From Streptomyces sp. NBC_00154 (GTDB lineage Bacteria > Actinomycetota > Actinomycetes > Streptomycetales > Streptomycetaceae): a stretch of DNA of 64,000 nt. Location of the stretch: contig NZ_JAPEMI010000001.1 of the NCBI RefSeq assembly GCF_026342835.1, positions 2,734,501 through 2,798,500 on the forward strand. Reading direction: 5' to 3'. Positions within the stretch are counted from its first letter, which is position 1. Each line of letters begins with the position of its first letter. The position numbers were made by a program, and so were the translations under genes. The notes beneath the pieces were generated by a model. That model made no database searches. It was not told the origin of the DNA and saw only the letters and a program-made list of their open reading frames with translations. This document shows, in pieces, positions 37,746 to 46,739 of this stretch.

Positions 37746-39275
37746 GTGGAGTGGTTCAGCGCCGAGAACATCGTGGCCGTGTGCACCGCCGTGCTCGGTG
37801 TCCTGGCCTCCGTCGGAGTGCTCTGGTACGAGCGCCGGGTACCCCGCCGCAAGCGCATCGGCTACCGGGTCCAGATGGACACCCCGATCGGCAGCGACGT
37901 CAGCGAGGGCCGGGCCAATGTCCGGCTCGGGCTCTTCAGCGAGACGCCCGACATGGCCGATGCCACGCTCGTCCTGCTGCGCGTCGAGAACGACGGCTCG
38001 CAGTCCATCGCCGACAACGACTACACGGGCCGTGAACTGCACGGACTGACCGTGGAGTTCACCGGCCGCACCGTACGCGGCATCGCGGTCACCCAGGCAC
38101 CCGGCGCCGACCATCTGATGGAGCACTTCACCCCGGCGGGCGGGATGCGCCACAGCGGCCGGCTCATCCGGCTGCCGCGCGTCCCCCTCAACCGGGGAGA
38201 GCACTTCAAGCTGCTGGTGCTGCTCACCGGCTCGCACGTGGGCAGCCCCATCAGGATCACCGGCGGCATCCGGGACGGCGAGGTGACCCCCAACAGCGCC
38301 GCCCGCCCCGACGAGAAGCCCCCGATGTTCGGCCGGTCCGCCCGGCTCATCACCGTGGCACTGACCGTCTGCGTCATCACCCTGGCCTCGATCATCCTGG
38401 TCCGCGACGACACCCCGCCCCCGATGGGCTGCGCCCGGGGCACCCTGACAGTGACCGGCTCCACCGCCTTCGAACCGGTCGTGCGGGAATTGGCTCAGAA
38501 GTACGAGAAGGAGTGCGAGGGTTCCACCGTCACCGTCGACGCACACGGAAGCAACGCGGGGATACGGGAGCTCGCCGACCGTGGCGCGACAGCCGGTACG
38601 TCCGGCTCCCCCGCACTGATCGCCCTCTCCGACGGCCCCAAACCGGACGGCTACCCGCAGCTGCGCGAGAACCGGGTCGCGGTCTCGCTCTTCCGCCTGG
38701 TCGTCAACGACCGGGTGCCCGTCAAGAACCTCTCCCTGGCCACCGTCCGGAAGATCTACCGGGGCGACATCCGCAACTGGAAGGCGCTCGGCGGTCCCGA
38801 CCTGCCCGTACTCCTGGTCAGCAGGGATGCCAACTCCGGCACCCGCGAGGTCTTCCAGCGCCGCGTCCTCGGCCACAACGAGCCCGCCCAGTCGTCCCGC
38901 GACTGTGCCACCAAGGACGACGCCGCGGCCCGGGTCATCCGCTGCGAACTCGACTCCACCGACCAGGTCCTGGCCACCGTCGGCCGGCTCGACGGTGCGA
39001 TCGGCTACAGCGAGCTGCGTTCCGGAACCGCGCTGAAGGGGGCGCACCAGCTCGCCATCGACTCCACCGTCCCGTCCGTCGACACGATCGGCTCCAGCAC
39101 CTACCCGTACCGCGAGATCGAGTACGCCTACACGTACGGCCAGCCGCCCGCCGACTCGCTGGCCTCCAGCTTCCTGGGCTATCTGAGCCGCGGCAACGGC
39201 CAGGACGTCATCCGAACGCACGGACATCTGCCGTGCGCGACGCCGAAGGGGCTGCGGATCTGCGGGGAGGAGTGA
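37746..39275 (+). CDS. Membrane-anchored PstS-like (phosphate-binding-fold) protein
   Basis: A 509-residue protein. It has an N-terminal transmembrane helix (about 7-27, AVCTAVLGVLASVGVLWY), a soluble domain of about 160 residues (with TPIGSDVSEGRANVRLGLFSE) and a second transmembrane helix (about 200-220, ITVALTVCVITLASIILV). An extracytoplasmic PstS/SBP-like domain (about 228-509) has GTLTVTGSTAFEPVV, NWKALGG, SRDANSGTREVF and IGYSELRSG. The solute motif TGSTAF plus SGT is typical of phosphate-type binding proteins. Having two helices means it is not a lipoprotein transporter component; a sensory role is plausible. The start is GTG 37746. Confidence 0.8.
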   Translation: MEWFSAENIVAVCTAVLGVLASVGVLWYERRVPRRKRIGYRVQMDTPIGSDVSEGRANVRLGLFSETPDMADATLVLLRVENDGSQSIADNDYTGRELHGLTVEFTGRTVRGIAVTQAPGADHLMEHFTPAGGMRHSGRLIRLPRVPLNRGEHFKLLVLLTGSHVGSPIRITGGIRDGEVTPNSAARPDEKPPMFGRSARLITVALTVCVITLASIILVRDDTPPPMGCARGTLTVTGSTAFEPVVRELAQKYEKECEGSTVTVDAHGSNAGIRELADRGATAGTSGSPALIALSDGPKPDGYPQLRENRVAVSLFRLVVNDRVPVKNLSLATVRKIYRGDIRNWKALGGPDLPVLLVSRDANSGTREVFQRRVLGHNEPAQSSRDCATKDDAAARVIRCELDSTDQVLATVGRLDGAIGYSELRSGTALKGAHQLAIDSTVPSVDTIGSSTYPYREIEYAYTYGQPPADSLASSFLGYLSRGNGQDVIRTHGHLPCATPKGLRICGEE

Positions 39276-39282
39276 GAGCGCG

Positions 39283-39317
39283 GAGGGGGCCGGGGCAACA
39301 GCCGCCCCGGCCCCCTC
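39283..39317. terminator. Bidirectional terminator before purA
   Basis: A 14-bp perfect stem, GAGGGGGCCGGGGC (39283-39296) with GCCCCGGCCCCCTC (39304-39317), and a 7-nt loop between the convergent PstS-like gene and purA. Confidence 0.85.
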
Positions 39318-39330
39318 ACGTTGTCCCGTC

Positions 39331-40614
39331 CTACAGGAACGAGTTGATCTCGATGGTCTCGGTACGGCCGGGGCCGACACCGATCGCGGAGATCGGGGCG
39401 CCGGACATGTCCTCCAGCGCCTTCACGTACGCCTGCGCGTTCTTCGGCAGATCGCTGAAGGTCTTGGCCTTCGTGATGTCCTCGGACCAGCCCGGCAGCA
39501 TCTCGTAGACCGGCTTCGCGTGGTGGAAGTCGCTCTGGCTGTACGGGAGTTCCTCGACCCGCTTGCCGTCGATCTCGTACGCGACGCACACCGGGATCTG
39601 CTCCCAGCCGGTCAGCACGTCCAGCTTGGTGAGGAAGAAGTCGGTGAGACCGTTGACCCGGGTCGCGTACCGCGCGATCACCGCGTCGAACCAGCCGCAG
39701 CGGCGGTCACGGCCGGTGGTGACACCGCGCTCGCCACCGATCCGGCGCAGCGCCTCGCCGTCCTCGTCGAGCAGCTCCGTCGGGAACGGGCCGGCGCCGA
39801 CGCGCGTGGTGTACGCCTTGAGGATGCCGATGACCCGGCTGATCTTCGTCGGGCCCACGCCGGACCCGGTGCAGGCGCCGCCCGCGGTCGGGTTCGAAGA
39901 GGTGACGAAGGGGTACGTGCCGTGGTCGACGTCGAGCAGCGTGCCCTGACCGCCCTCGAAGAGGACGACCTTGCCCGCGTCGATGGCGTCGTTCAGGATC
40001 AGCGTGGTGTCGGCGACATACGGCTTGATCTGATCCGCGTACTGGAGCATCTCCTCGACGATCTTCCCGGCCTCGATGGCGCGCCGGTTGAAGACCTTGG
40101 CGAGGAGCTGGTTCTTCTGCTCCAGCGCAGCTTCGACCTTCTGCTCCAGGATCGACTCGTCGTAGAGGTCCTGGACGCGGATGCCGACCCGGTTGATCTT
40201 GTCGGCGTACGTCGGGCCGATGCCGCGGCCGGTCGTGCCGATCTTGCGCTTCCCGAGGAACCGTTCCGTCACCTTGTCGATCGTGACGTTGTACGGGGTG
40301 ATCAAATGAGCGTTACCGCTGATCAGCAGCTTGGACGTGTCCACGCCGCGGTCGTTCAGCCCACTCAGCTCGGAGAGCAGGACGGCCGGGTCGACGACGA
40401 CACCGTTACCGATGACCGGGGTACACCCCGGTGAAAGGATTCCGGAGGGGAGGAGATGAAGTGCGTACTTCTGGTCACCGACGACCACCGTGTGGCCGGC
40501 ATTGTTGCCGCCCTGGTAACGCACCACATAGTCCACGGATCCACCGAGGAGGTCGGTGGCCTTTCCCTTGCCCTCGTCACCCCACTGAGCACCGAGCAGC
40601 ACAAGTGCGGGCAC
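39331..40614 (-). CDS. purA: Adenylosuccinate synthase
   Basis: A 427-residue GTP-dependent enzyme joining IMP and aspartate to adenylosuccinate in AMP synthesis. Its features are [11 protein letters not shown] at residues 8-18 (P-loop-like), [23 protein letters not shown] for IMP, and the GTP-specific [10 protein letters not shown] near the C-terminus. The length is normal for the family. The start codon is GTG at 40614, with AAGGGG upstream. Two inverted repeats in the 186-bp leader toward the diacylglycerol-kinase-like gene may contribute to control. Confidence 0.97.
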   Translation of the reverse strand: MPALVLLGAQWGDEGKGKATDLLGGSVDYVVRYQGGNNAGHTVVVGDQKYALHLLPSGILSPGCTPVIGNGVVVDPAVLLSELSGLNDRGVDTSKLLISGNAHLITPYNVTIDKVTERFLGKRKIGTTGRGIGPTYADKINRVGIRVQDLYDESILEQKVEAALEQKNQLLAKVFNRRAIEAGKIVEEMLQYADQIKPYVADTTLILNDAIDAGKVVLFEGGQGTLLDVDHGTYPFVTSSNPTAGGACTGSGVGPTKISRVIGILKAYTTRVGAGPFPTELLDEDGEALRRIGGERGVTTGRDRRCGWFDAVIARYATRVNGLTDFFLTKLDVLTGWEQIPVCVAYEIDGKRVEELPYSQSDFHHAKPVYEMLPGWSEDITKAKTFSDLPKNAQAYVKALEDMSGAPISAIGVGPGRTETIEINSFL

Positions 40615-40670
40615 AGGCGTACACCCCTTCCGGGCGGGGCATGTCCAAGGTCAGGGGGCGTACGTAAACG

Positions 40671-40766
40671 TCGTACATGCCGTACGACGATGTACGACGA
40701 AGCCTGAACCGTCGAACCGGGTGCCCCGGAATAGACGAAGCCCCTGGCGCAATAGCGCAAGGGGCT
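40671..40766. promoter_or_regulatory. Inverted repeats in the purA / DGK-like divergent region
   Basis: TCGTACAT (40671-40678) and ATGTACGA (40690-40697) form an 8-bp inverted repeat 11 bp apart. Further out, AGCCCC-T-GGCGC, loop AATA, GCGC-A-AGGGGCT (40739-40766) forms a 28-nt hairpin with one mismatch. The first suits a dimeric repressor site; the second is an RNA hairpin that either the purA leader or the opposite leader could form. Confidence 0.4.
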
Positions 40767-40800
40767 CTTGCACCAAGATGCTACCCGAGGAAGGACCGAG

Positions 40801-41658
40801 GTGTCGGCTGCCCAGCCCCCCGGCAACGGTGCGCACCAACTGCTGGTGGTGATCGACCCGGTCGCCCGCCGGACGGACGGCGAGTCCGTCCGTATCGCGA
40901 AGGACGTGCTGAGCGCGGGTTCGCACGCAAAAATCTGCCTCCCGGACGGGCCGGAGGAATTCGCGCGGGCCTTGTCCCGCCGGGGCAGTCGGCGTCCGGT
41001 GGTGGTCGGCGACGACCGGACACTGCTGCGCGCCGTGACGCTGCTGCACCGGGACAGGGAGCTGACCGGTGAGGCGCTCGCACTGGTTCCGGTGGGCCCG
41101 GCGACAATGCTGCAACTCGCGCATTCGCTCGGCGTGCCCATGGGCACGGTGGCCGCGGCGCGGGCGGCGCTGGACGGTGCCGTACGCCGGCTCGACCTGC
41201 TGGTCGACGACAGCGACGGCGTCGTCCTGGGCGCCCTGCACATCCCCGCCCTGCCCACGACGCCGGGCTCGGCGGCCGCGCACACGGGCGTCACGGCGAT
41301 CTGGGACACCTGTCGCTCCCTGGTGCGCACACTGGTCCGCCCCGCCCCGCCCACCTCACCCGCCACACCACGCACCCATCGGCTGCGAGTCGAGACGGAC
41401 GGGGTGGTGCTGAACGATCTGGACAGCCCGGTCGAATCGGTGACGGTGACCTCGCAGGGCGGCGGCGGAGGCCTCGCGGACGTGGTCGTCCACACCGCGA
41501 AGGGCGAAACTCTGACGGCGGAGGCCAAGGCGGTCACGGTCTCCGGCGCGGACTTCCGCTACCGGGCGGACACCCAGATCGGCGGCCCGGTCCGGACGCG
41601 GACCTGGACGGTGCGGGCGGGCGCGTGGGGACTGATGCTTCCGGTGGCCGAGGGATAG
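40801..41658 (+). CDS. Diacylglycerol-kinase-like lipid kinase
   Basis: A 285-residue protein of the DagK/LCB5 catalytic family. The N-terminal part (about 10-125) has LLVVIDPVARRTDGES, RRPVVVGDDRTLLRAVTLL (corresponding to the GGDGT loop but with the residues changed), and VPVGPATMLQLAHSLGVP. The C-terminal beta-sandwich (about 185-285) has GAWGLMLPVAEG at the end. The canonical GGDGT is not intact (GDDRT), so activity may be altered or lost. Cytoplasmic or membrane-peripheral. GTG 40801 follows AAGGA. Divergent from purA. Confidence 0.78.
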   Translation: MSAAQPPGNGAHQLLVVIDPVARRTDGESVRIAKDVLSAGSHAKICLPDGPEEFARALSRRGSRRPVVVGDDRTLLRAVTLLHRDRELTGEALALVPVGPATMLQLAHSLGVPMGTVAAARAALDGAVRRLDLLVDDSDGVVLGALHIPALPTTPGSAAAHTGVTAIWDTCRSLVRTLVRPAPPTSPATPRTHRLRVETDGVVLNDLDSPVESVTVTSQGGGGGLADVVVHTAKGETLTAEAKAVTVSGADFRYRADTQIGGPVRTRTWTVRAGAWGLMLPVAEG

Positions 41659-41736
41659 CTCCACGCGTCGCGGGGCCGGCCGTGCGCGGGCGCGGGAACG
41701 GGCGCACTCTGGTAGCAGGTCCCGGAGGTGATGGTC

Positions 41737-42009
41737 ATGATGAAGACCGCTGTCGGATGGCACATCGAGCTGGAATTCGAGGAGGACAACCGCCGCACCC
41801 GCGCCGCCGCCCTCGTACGGCTCCCTGATGGCAACGAAGTACGTGCGCACGGGTACGCCAGCCGCCACCCTTCCGACTCCCAGCAGCCGAGGGTCGGCGA
41901 GGAGATCGCAGGAGCCAGAGCGATGAACGAACTCGCGATGAACCTGCTGACCAAGGCGCACGACGAGATCGACGAGGCGTCCGGCCGGACGTCGCACCCG
42001 CTGGCCTGA
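41737..42009 (+). CDS. DUF1876 domain-containing protein
   Basis: A 90-residue small soluble protein of the actinobacterial DUF1876 family (dsRBD-like fold). It has KTAVGWHIELEFEEDNRRTRAAALVRL, then VRAHGYASRHPSDSQQPRVGEEIAGARAMNELAMNLL and a polar C-terminal helix. Members are often induced by stress and their function is unknown. ATG 41737 is eight bases after CGGAGG; other nearby ATG codons are too close to or too far from that site. Confidence 0.85.
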   Translation: MMKTAVGWHIELEFEEDNRRTRAAALVRLPDGNEVRAHGYASRHPSDSQQPRVGEEIAGARAMNELAMNLLTKAHDEIDEASGRTSHPLA

Positions 42010-42057
42010 GCCGCCCCGGGGCTCAGGGGCCGGCACCACCCGTCCCCACCCGTTCCG

Positions 42058-42591
42058 TTACGAGAGGTCCAATTTCTTGCGGTAGTCGCGCCAGCGGTCC
42101 ATCAGGCCGATCAGCTCCGTCTGCAGGAACTCGAAGAACTCCGCCGTCTCCGTGAGCCGCGCACCGGCAGGCGTGTCCTGGCCCAGGGTGCGTGCGCCTT
42201 CTCTGAGGGTGTGCTCCCAGCGGGTCAGGACCCGGTCGCGGCTGGCGAAGGTGGCGTACCAGATCTCGTTGTGCAGGCGGTAGCGGTCCCGGCGCGAGCC
42301 GGGGTCGCGCTCGCGGCCGACCATGCTGACCTGGGTGAGGTAGTTGATCGCCCCGGACACCGCCGCCGGGCTGATCTGCAGCTGTTCGCTGAGCTCCGCC
42401 GAGGTCATGGAGCCGTCGTCGTCCGCCAGCAGCGCGGCGAAGACGCGGGACGCCATCCGCTGCATGCCCGCCTCGGTCATATCGGCCGCGAAACGCTCCA
42501 CGAACCGCGACACGGCCTCCTCGTCACGGCCCTGCTCGGGTTCGCTCCCGGGTTCGTGCGCACGTCCGTCTGCGCCGGTTTCGCTGCTCAT
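42058..42591 (-). CDS. GbsR/MarR-family transcriptional regulator
   Basis: A 177-residue winged-helix regulator of the GbsR-like MarR branch. A disordered acidic N-terminus (about 1-35) precedes the DNA-binding core, with SRFVERFAADMTEAGMQRMASRVFAALLADDDGSMTSAELSEQLQISPAAVSGAINYL as recognition helix region and VSMVGRERDPGSRRDRYRLHNE as wing. The C-terminal helices mediate dimerisation. It is divergent from the ABC exporter genes, and the TCACAA-CT-TTGTGA operator between them is its likely target. It probably represses both. Confidence 0.9.
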   Translation of the reverse strand: MSSETGADGRAHEPGSEPEQGRDEEAVSRFVERFAADMTEAGMQRMASRVFAALLADDDGSMTSAELSEQLQISPAAVSGAINYLTQVSMVGRERDPGSRRDRYRLHNEIWYATFASRDRVLTRWEHTLREGARTLGQDTPAGARLTETAEFFEFLQTELIGLMDRWRDYRKKLDLS

Positions 42592-42663
42592 CGCCCCATC
42601 GTCTCCCCTGGAATTCCGGCGGGGTTCCCGGCCCCGGACCACACCTTGACTTTATACGCTTCC

Positions 42664-42692
42664 TTAACTTCACAACTTTGTGAAAGTAGCGT
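42664..42692 (+). promoter_or_regulatory. ABC exporter promoter with embedded operator palindrome
   Basis: TTAACT (42664-42669) and TAGCGT (42687-42692) are 17 bp apart and give a good vegetative promoter. TCACAA-CT-TTGTGA (42670-42683) fills the spacer, so a bound GbsR/MarR dimer would block RNA polymerase directly. The predicted start lies about 5 bp before the ATG at 42705. Confidence 0.65.
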
Positions 42693-42704
42693 ACGTTCAG
42701 AAAC

Positions 42705-43628
42705 ATGACGAAGGCAATCACCGTGGCCGGACTGCACAAGTCGTTCGGGCGGACGCACGCGCTGGACGGCCTCGACCTCGCGGTCGAGACCGGTGAGGTC
42801 CATGGCTTCCTCGGGCCCAACGGTTCCGGGAAGTCCACCACCATCCGGGTTCTGCTGGGCCTGCTGCGGGCAGACTCCGGCGCCGCACAGCTGCTCGGCC
42901 GGGACCCGTGGAAGGACGCGGTCGAGCTGCACCGCCGGGTGGCGTACGTCCCCGGTGACGTCACCCTGTGGCGCAACCTCTCCGGCGGCGAGGTGATCGA
43001 CCTGTACGGGCGGCTGCGCGGCGGCGGCCTCGACAAGCAGCGGCGCGCCGACCTCATCGAGCGGTTCGAGCTGGACCCCACCAAGAAGGGGCGGACGTAC
43101 TCCAAGGGCAACCGCCAGAAGGTCGCCCTGGTCGCCGCACTCGCATCCGACGTCGACCTGCTGATCCTGGACGAGCCGACCTCCGGGCTCGACCCGCTGA
43201 TGGAGGAGGTCTTCACGGACTACGTGCGGGAGGCCGCCCGCGAACGCGGCCAGACCGTACTGCTCTCCTCGCACATCCTGAGCGAGATCGAGACACTCTG
43301 CGATCGCGTCAGCATCATCCGCAAGGGCGTCACGGTCGAGACCGGGTCCCTCGCGGACCTGCGCCACCTGACCCGTACCAGCGTCACCGCCGAACTGGCC
43401 GCCGCACCGAACGGGCTCGCCCAGTTGCCCGGCGTCCATGACCTCGACGTCCAGGGCAGGCGGGTACGGCTCCAGGTGGACACCGACAAGCTCGACGCCG
43501 TGCTGCGTTCGCTCACCACCTCGGGCGTACGGTCGCTGACCAGCACCCCGCCCACCCTGGAGGAGCTGTTCCTCCGGCACTACCAGGACGATGCGGCCAC
43601 GGTCCCGGAAGAGGCGATGTCGCGATGA
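42705..43628 (+). CDS. ABC transporter ATP-binding protein
   Basis: A 307-residue ATPase of the ABC-2 drug/polyketide exporter type. Walker A is [10 protein letters not shown] at about 41-50, the ABC signature is [15 protein letters not shown] (a degenerate LSGGQ), and Walker B is [14 protein letters not shown]. The C-terminal extension (about 220-307) is typical of this class. There is no ribosome site ahead of ATG 42705, which fits a nearly leaderless message from the promoter just upstream. Translationally coupled to the permease by a 4-bp overlap. Confidence 0.92.
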   Translation: MTKAITVAGLHKSFGRTHALDGLDLAVETGEVHGFLGPNGSGKSTTIRVLLGLLRADSGAAQLLGRDPWKDAVELHRRVAYVPGDVTLWRNLSGGEVIDLYGRLRGGGLDKQRRADLIERFELDPTKKGRTYSKGNRQKVALVAALASDVDLLILDEPTSGLDPLMEEVFTDYVREAARERGQTVLLSSHILSEIETLCDRVSIIRKGVTVETGSLADLRHLTRTSVTAELAAAPNGLAQLPGVHDLDVQGRRVRLQVDTDKLDAVLRSLTTSGVRSLTSTPPTLEELFLRHYQDDAATVPEEAMSR

Positions 43629-45226
43629 CCGCGGAACTCGCGGTACGCCGCGGCGGTGCCGGGCAACTCACGGGAATCACCCCGCTGTTCAGGCTCGCTC
43701 TGCGCCGGGACCGCATCATGCTTCCGGTGTGGGTCCTCGTGCTCACCCTCATGGTCGTCAGCGGCGGCTCGTCGATCGAGCGGCTCTACGACACTCCGGC
43801 CGCCCGCGCCGAGGTCGCCGCGTCCATGAGCGCGAACAGCTCCTTGCGCTCCATGTACGGACCGGTCTTCGGCGACTCGATCGGAGCTCTGGTGGCCTGG
43901 CGGTTCGGTGTCCTCGCCGCCACCCTGGCCGCCGTGATGAGCCTGATCATCGTCATCCGGCACACCCGCGAGGAGGAGGAGACGGGCCGTCAGGAACTGC
44001 TCTCCTCAGCAATGGTGGGGCGGCGCGCCCCACTGACATCGGCGCTGTTCACCGCCCTGGCCGCCAACGCGCTGGTCACGCTGTTCATCACGGGCGGCCT
44101 CGCCGGACGGGGCGGAACAGGAGCGCTGGCACTCGGGCTCGCCGTCGGCGCGACCGGAATGCTCTTCGCGACCATGGCGGCGATCGTCGCGCAGCTCACC
44201 GAGAGCGCGCGGCTCGCCAAGGGGATGACGGGCGGCGTGCTCGGCCTCGCCTTCCTGCTGCGGGCGGCCGGAGACTCCGGTGTGAACGACGGGTCGTCCG
44301 TACTGACCTGGCTGTCGCCGATCGGCTGGGCCGAGAACATGCGACCGTACGCCGGCGAGCGCTGGTGCGTGCTGCTGCTCTTCGTGGCGGCAATCGCGGC
44401 TCAGGCCGCGGCCGCGTACACACTGGCCGGGCGGCGCGACATCGGCATGGGCTTCCTCCCGGCCCGTCCGGGCCCGGCCGAGGGCCGACTCGCCACCGCG
44501 GGTGGCCTGGCCCGGCGGCTGCAGCGCGGCACGCTGCTCGGCTGGACCGCGGGCTTCGCCGTCGCGGGCGTCGTCTTCGGCGGCATGGCCGAGGGTGCGG
44601 CCGACCTGGTGGGTGACAACGAGCAGGCCAAGGAGATCTTCATGCGGATGGGCGGACAGGAGGGCATGACCCAGGCCTTCCTGGCCACGATGGTCGGGAT
44701 GCTGGGGATGATGGCCGCGTTGTATGTGGTGGCATCGATCCTCCGCCTGCACAGTGAGGAAACCTCGCAGCGCGCCGAACCGCTGCTCGCGAACCGCCTG
44801 GGGCGGTTGCGGTGGGCAGCCGGGCACCTGGTGATCGCGTTCGGCGGCGCGGTGGCCATCATGCTGGTCGGCGGGCTCGGTCTGGCCGTCGGATACGGCG
44901 ACGAGTTCGGCGCGGTGCTCGGGGCGTCGCTGGTCCAGGTGCCCGCGATCTGGCTCCTCGGCGGTCTGGCGGTCCTGCTGTACGGAGCGCTTCCCAAAGC
45001 GGCTCCGGCGGCGTGGGGTGTGGTGGGAGCGTGCCTGCTGATCGGCTGGATCGGCCCGGCGCTCGACCTGCCCCAGACAGTGATGAACCTGTCACCCTTC
45101 GGTCATCTGCCGAAGCTGCCGGGCACCGAGATGCAGTGGGCTCCGGTGCTGCTGCTCACCGCGACGGCGGTGGCGCTGACGGGCGCGGGACTGGCGGCGC
45201 TGCGGCGACGCGACCTCCTGACCTGA
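43625..45226 (+). CDS. ABC-2 type exporter permease (polyketide-antibiotic exporter family)
   Basis: A 533-residue membrane protein with about 12 hydrophobic segments in two similar halves of six. An extracytoplasmic loop follows the first helix ([33 protein letters not shown]), and a cytoplasmic [17 protein letters not shown] element occurs in the first half with an equivalent [19 protein letters not shown] in the second. This duplicated layout is the one seen in putative exporters of polyketide antibiotics. With the ATPase it should form a complete exporter. The substrate is unknown. Confidence 0.9.
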   Translation: MTAELAVRRGGAGQLTGITPLFRLALRRDRIMLPVWVLVLTLMVVSGGSSIERLYDTPAARAEVAASMSANSSLRSMYGPVFGDSIGALVAWRFGVLAATLAAVMSLIIVIRHTREEEETGRQELLSSAMVGRRAPLTSALFTALAANALVTLFITGGLAGRGGTGALALGLAVGATGMLFATMAAIVAQLTESARLAKGMTGGVLGLAFLLRAAGDSGVNDGSSVLTWLSPIGWAENMRPYAGERWCVLLLFVAAIAAQAAAAYTLAGRRDIGMGFLPARPGPAEGRLATAGGLARRLQRGTLLGWTAGFAVAGVVFGGMAEGAADLVGDNEQAKEIFMRMGGQEGMTQAFLATMVGMLGMMAALYVVASILRLHSEETSQRAEPLLANRLGRLRWAAGHLVIAFGGAVAIMLVGGLGLAVGYGDEFGAVLGASLVQVPAIWLLGGLAVLLYGALPKAAPAAWGVVGACLLIGWIGPALDLPQTVMNLSPFGHLPKLPGTEMQWAPVLLLTATAVALTGAGLAALRRRDLLT

Positions 45227-45230
45227 GCAA

Positions 45231-45250
45231 CGGTCCGGCCGGTCGGACCG
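45231..45250 (+). terminator. Weak hairpin after the ABC permease
   Basis: CGGTCCG (45231-45237) pairs with CGGACCG (45244-45250) over a 6-nt loop, directly past the permease stop. The rest of the 246-bp gap to the P450 gene shows no gene and no stronger structure. Confidence 0.4.
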
Positions 45251-45472
45251 AGTCCGGCTGAACCGCGTGCACGGCCGGACCTCCATGCGGCCGGCCCCCG
45301 GAGGGGCAGAACTCTTCCGGGGGCGGGCCGCTCCTCCCGCGAGGCACGTGGGGCCGGGCCCTGTGCCGTGGTCCTGCCGGCGCTCACCGCCTTCGGGGTC
45401 GCCTTCGACGTCCTGGACGGACCGCGCCTCGCGAGCGGCCCGGGGTGCTGAGCGGCGCTCGGCGGCTTCCCG

Positions 45473-46702
45473 TCACAGCTCCACGCGCAGCTCCTTCACG
45501 CCCCTGATCACGTAACCCGGGTTCCACTCCGGCTCGGCCGCCAGCCGCATCCCGGGCGCCCGGCGCAGCAACTCGCTGAAGGAAGCCGAGAGTTCGACCC
45601 GGGCCAGCGGCGCGCCCAGGCAGAAGTGGATGCCGGCGCCGAACGAGACGTGCGGATTCTCCCGCCGGGACAGGTCCAGCGTCTCCGGGTCCGTGAAGCG
45701 GGCCGGGTCGCGGTTGGCGGAGCCGAAGAGGAGGGCCACCTCCGAGCCGCGCGGGATGACCGTGCCGTCGATCTCGATGTCGTCGAGGACCCAGCGCTCG
45801 AACATCTGCAACGGAGTGTCGTACCGCAGCAACTCCTCCACGGCCGTGGGCAGCAGCCCGTGGTCGGCGCGCAGGGCCGCCAGCTGCTCGGGGTGGCGCA
45901 GCAGCGTCCACCAGCCGTTGACGGTGGTGTTGACCGTCGCCTCGTGTCCCGCGTTCAGCAGCAGCACACAGGTGGAGACCATCTCCTGCTCGCTCAGCCG
46001 CTCCCCCTCGTCGTGCGCGGCGATGAGCGCGGAGATCAGATCCGTACCGGGGTTCTTGCGGCGCTCCGCGATCAGCTCCCGCAGATAGGCGGAGAATTCC
46101 ACCGAGGCGCGAACGGCGGCGCTCGCGGTCTCCTCGGACGGGTTCAGTTCGAACATCCCGCAGATCGCCGCCGACCAGGGCCGCAGCGGAGCGCGGTCGG
46201 ACGCGGGGATGCCCAGCATCTCGGCGATGACGGCGACGGGCAGCGGTTCGGCGACCGCGGTGAGCAGGTCGCCGCCGCCCGCCTCGACGAAGCTGTCGAC
46301 CAGCTCGGCGGCCAGCCGCCGCACCGTCGGGACGAGCCGCTCCACCGTACGCGGGGTGAATGCCTTGGAGACCAGGCGCCGGATCCGGGTGTGGGCGGGG
46401 GCCTCCAGATCGAGGAGCCCCTGCCCGTTGAGGGTGGTGAAGGGCTCGTACGCGGCGGGCGGAGGCGTGCGGCCGAACTCCTCGTGGGTGAAGCGGTGCA
46501 GATAGGTGCGGCCCAGGCGCCGGTCCCGCAGCAGCGCCGACACATCGGCGTGGTGCGGGACGAGCCACTGGTCCGTGGGCTCGAACCGGTGCACACGGCC
46601 GGTGGCCCGCAGCGCGGCGTAGGCGGGATACGGGTCGGCGACGAACGCCGGCGACCAGGGATCGAACGAAGCGGCGGACTCGGGCTGCGGAGACGGGTGC
46701 AT
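45473..46702 (-). CDS. Cytochrome P450 (CYP107-like)
   Basis: A 409-residue soluble bacterial P450. The I-helix oxygen motif is AGHEATVNTT, the K-helix ExxR is in EELLRYDTPLQ, the PERF-like region is RFTDPETLDLSR, and the haem-ligand loop FGAGIHFCLGAPLAR has Cys361. The length and motifs place it with CYP107-like enzymes; a conserved streptomycete member (CYP107U) is found near purA in other species. It needs ferredoxin and a reductase, none of which are encoded here. The substrate is unknown. It is upstream of, on the same strand as, nothing obviously related; the next upstream gene is a response regulator ending 37 bp beyond its start. Confidence 0.93.
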   Translation of the reverse strand: MHPSPQPESAASFDPWSPAFVADPYPAYAALRATGRVHRFEPTDQWLVPHHADVSALLRDRRLGRTYLHRFTHEEFGRTPPPAAYEPFTTLNGQGLLDLEAPAHTRIRRLVSKAFTPRTVERLVPTVRRLAAELVDSFVEAGGGDLLTAVAEPLPVAVIAEMLGIPASDRAPLRPWSAAICGMFELNPSEETASAAVRASVEFSAYLRELIAERRKNPGTDLISALIAAHDEGERLSEQEMVSTCVLLLNAGHEATVNTTVNGWWTLLRHPEQLAALRADHGLLPTAVEELLRYDTPLQMFERWVLDDIEIDGTVIPRGSEVALLFGSANRDPARFTDPETLDLSRRENPHVSFGAGIHFCLGAPLARVELSASFSELLRRAPGMRLAAEPEWNPGYVIRGVKELRVEL

Positions 46703-46739
46703 GGAGGGACGCTAGCCGCCCGCCCGCCGGTGCGGCAGC

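Noticed and set aside
40739..40766. Terminator for purA or the DGK-like gene
   Set aside because: The hairpin is upstream of both divergent genes and has no T-run on either side, so it is not an ordinary terminator.
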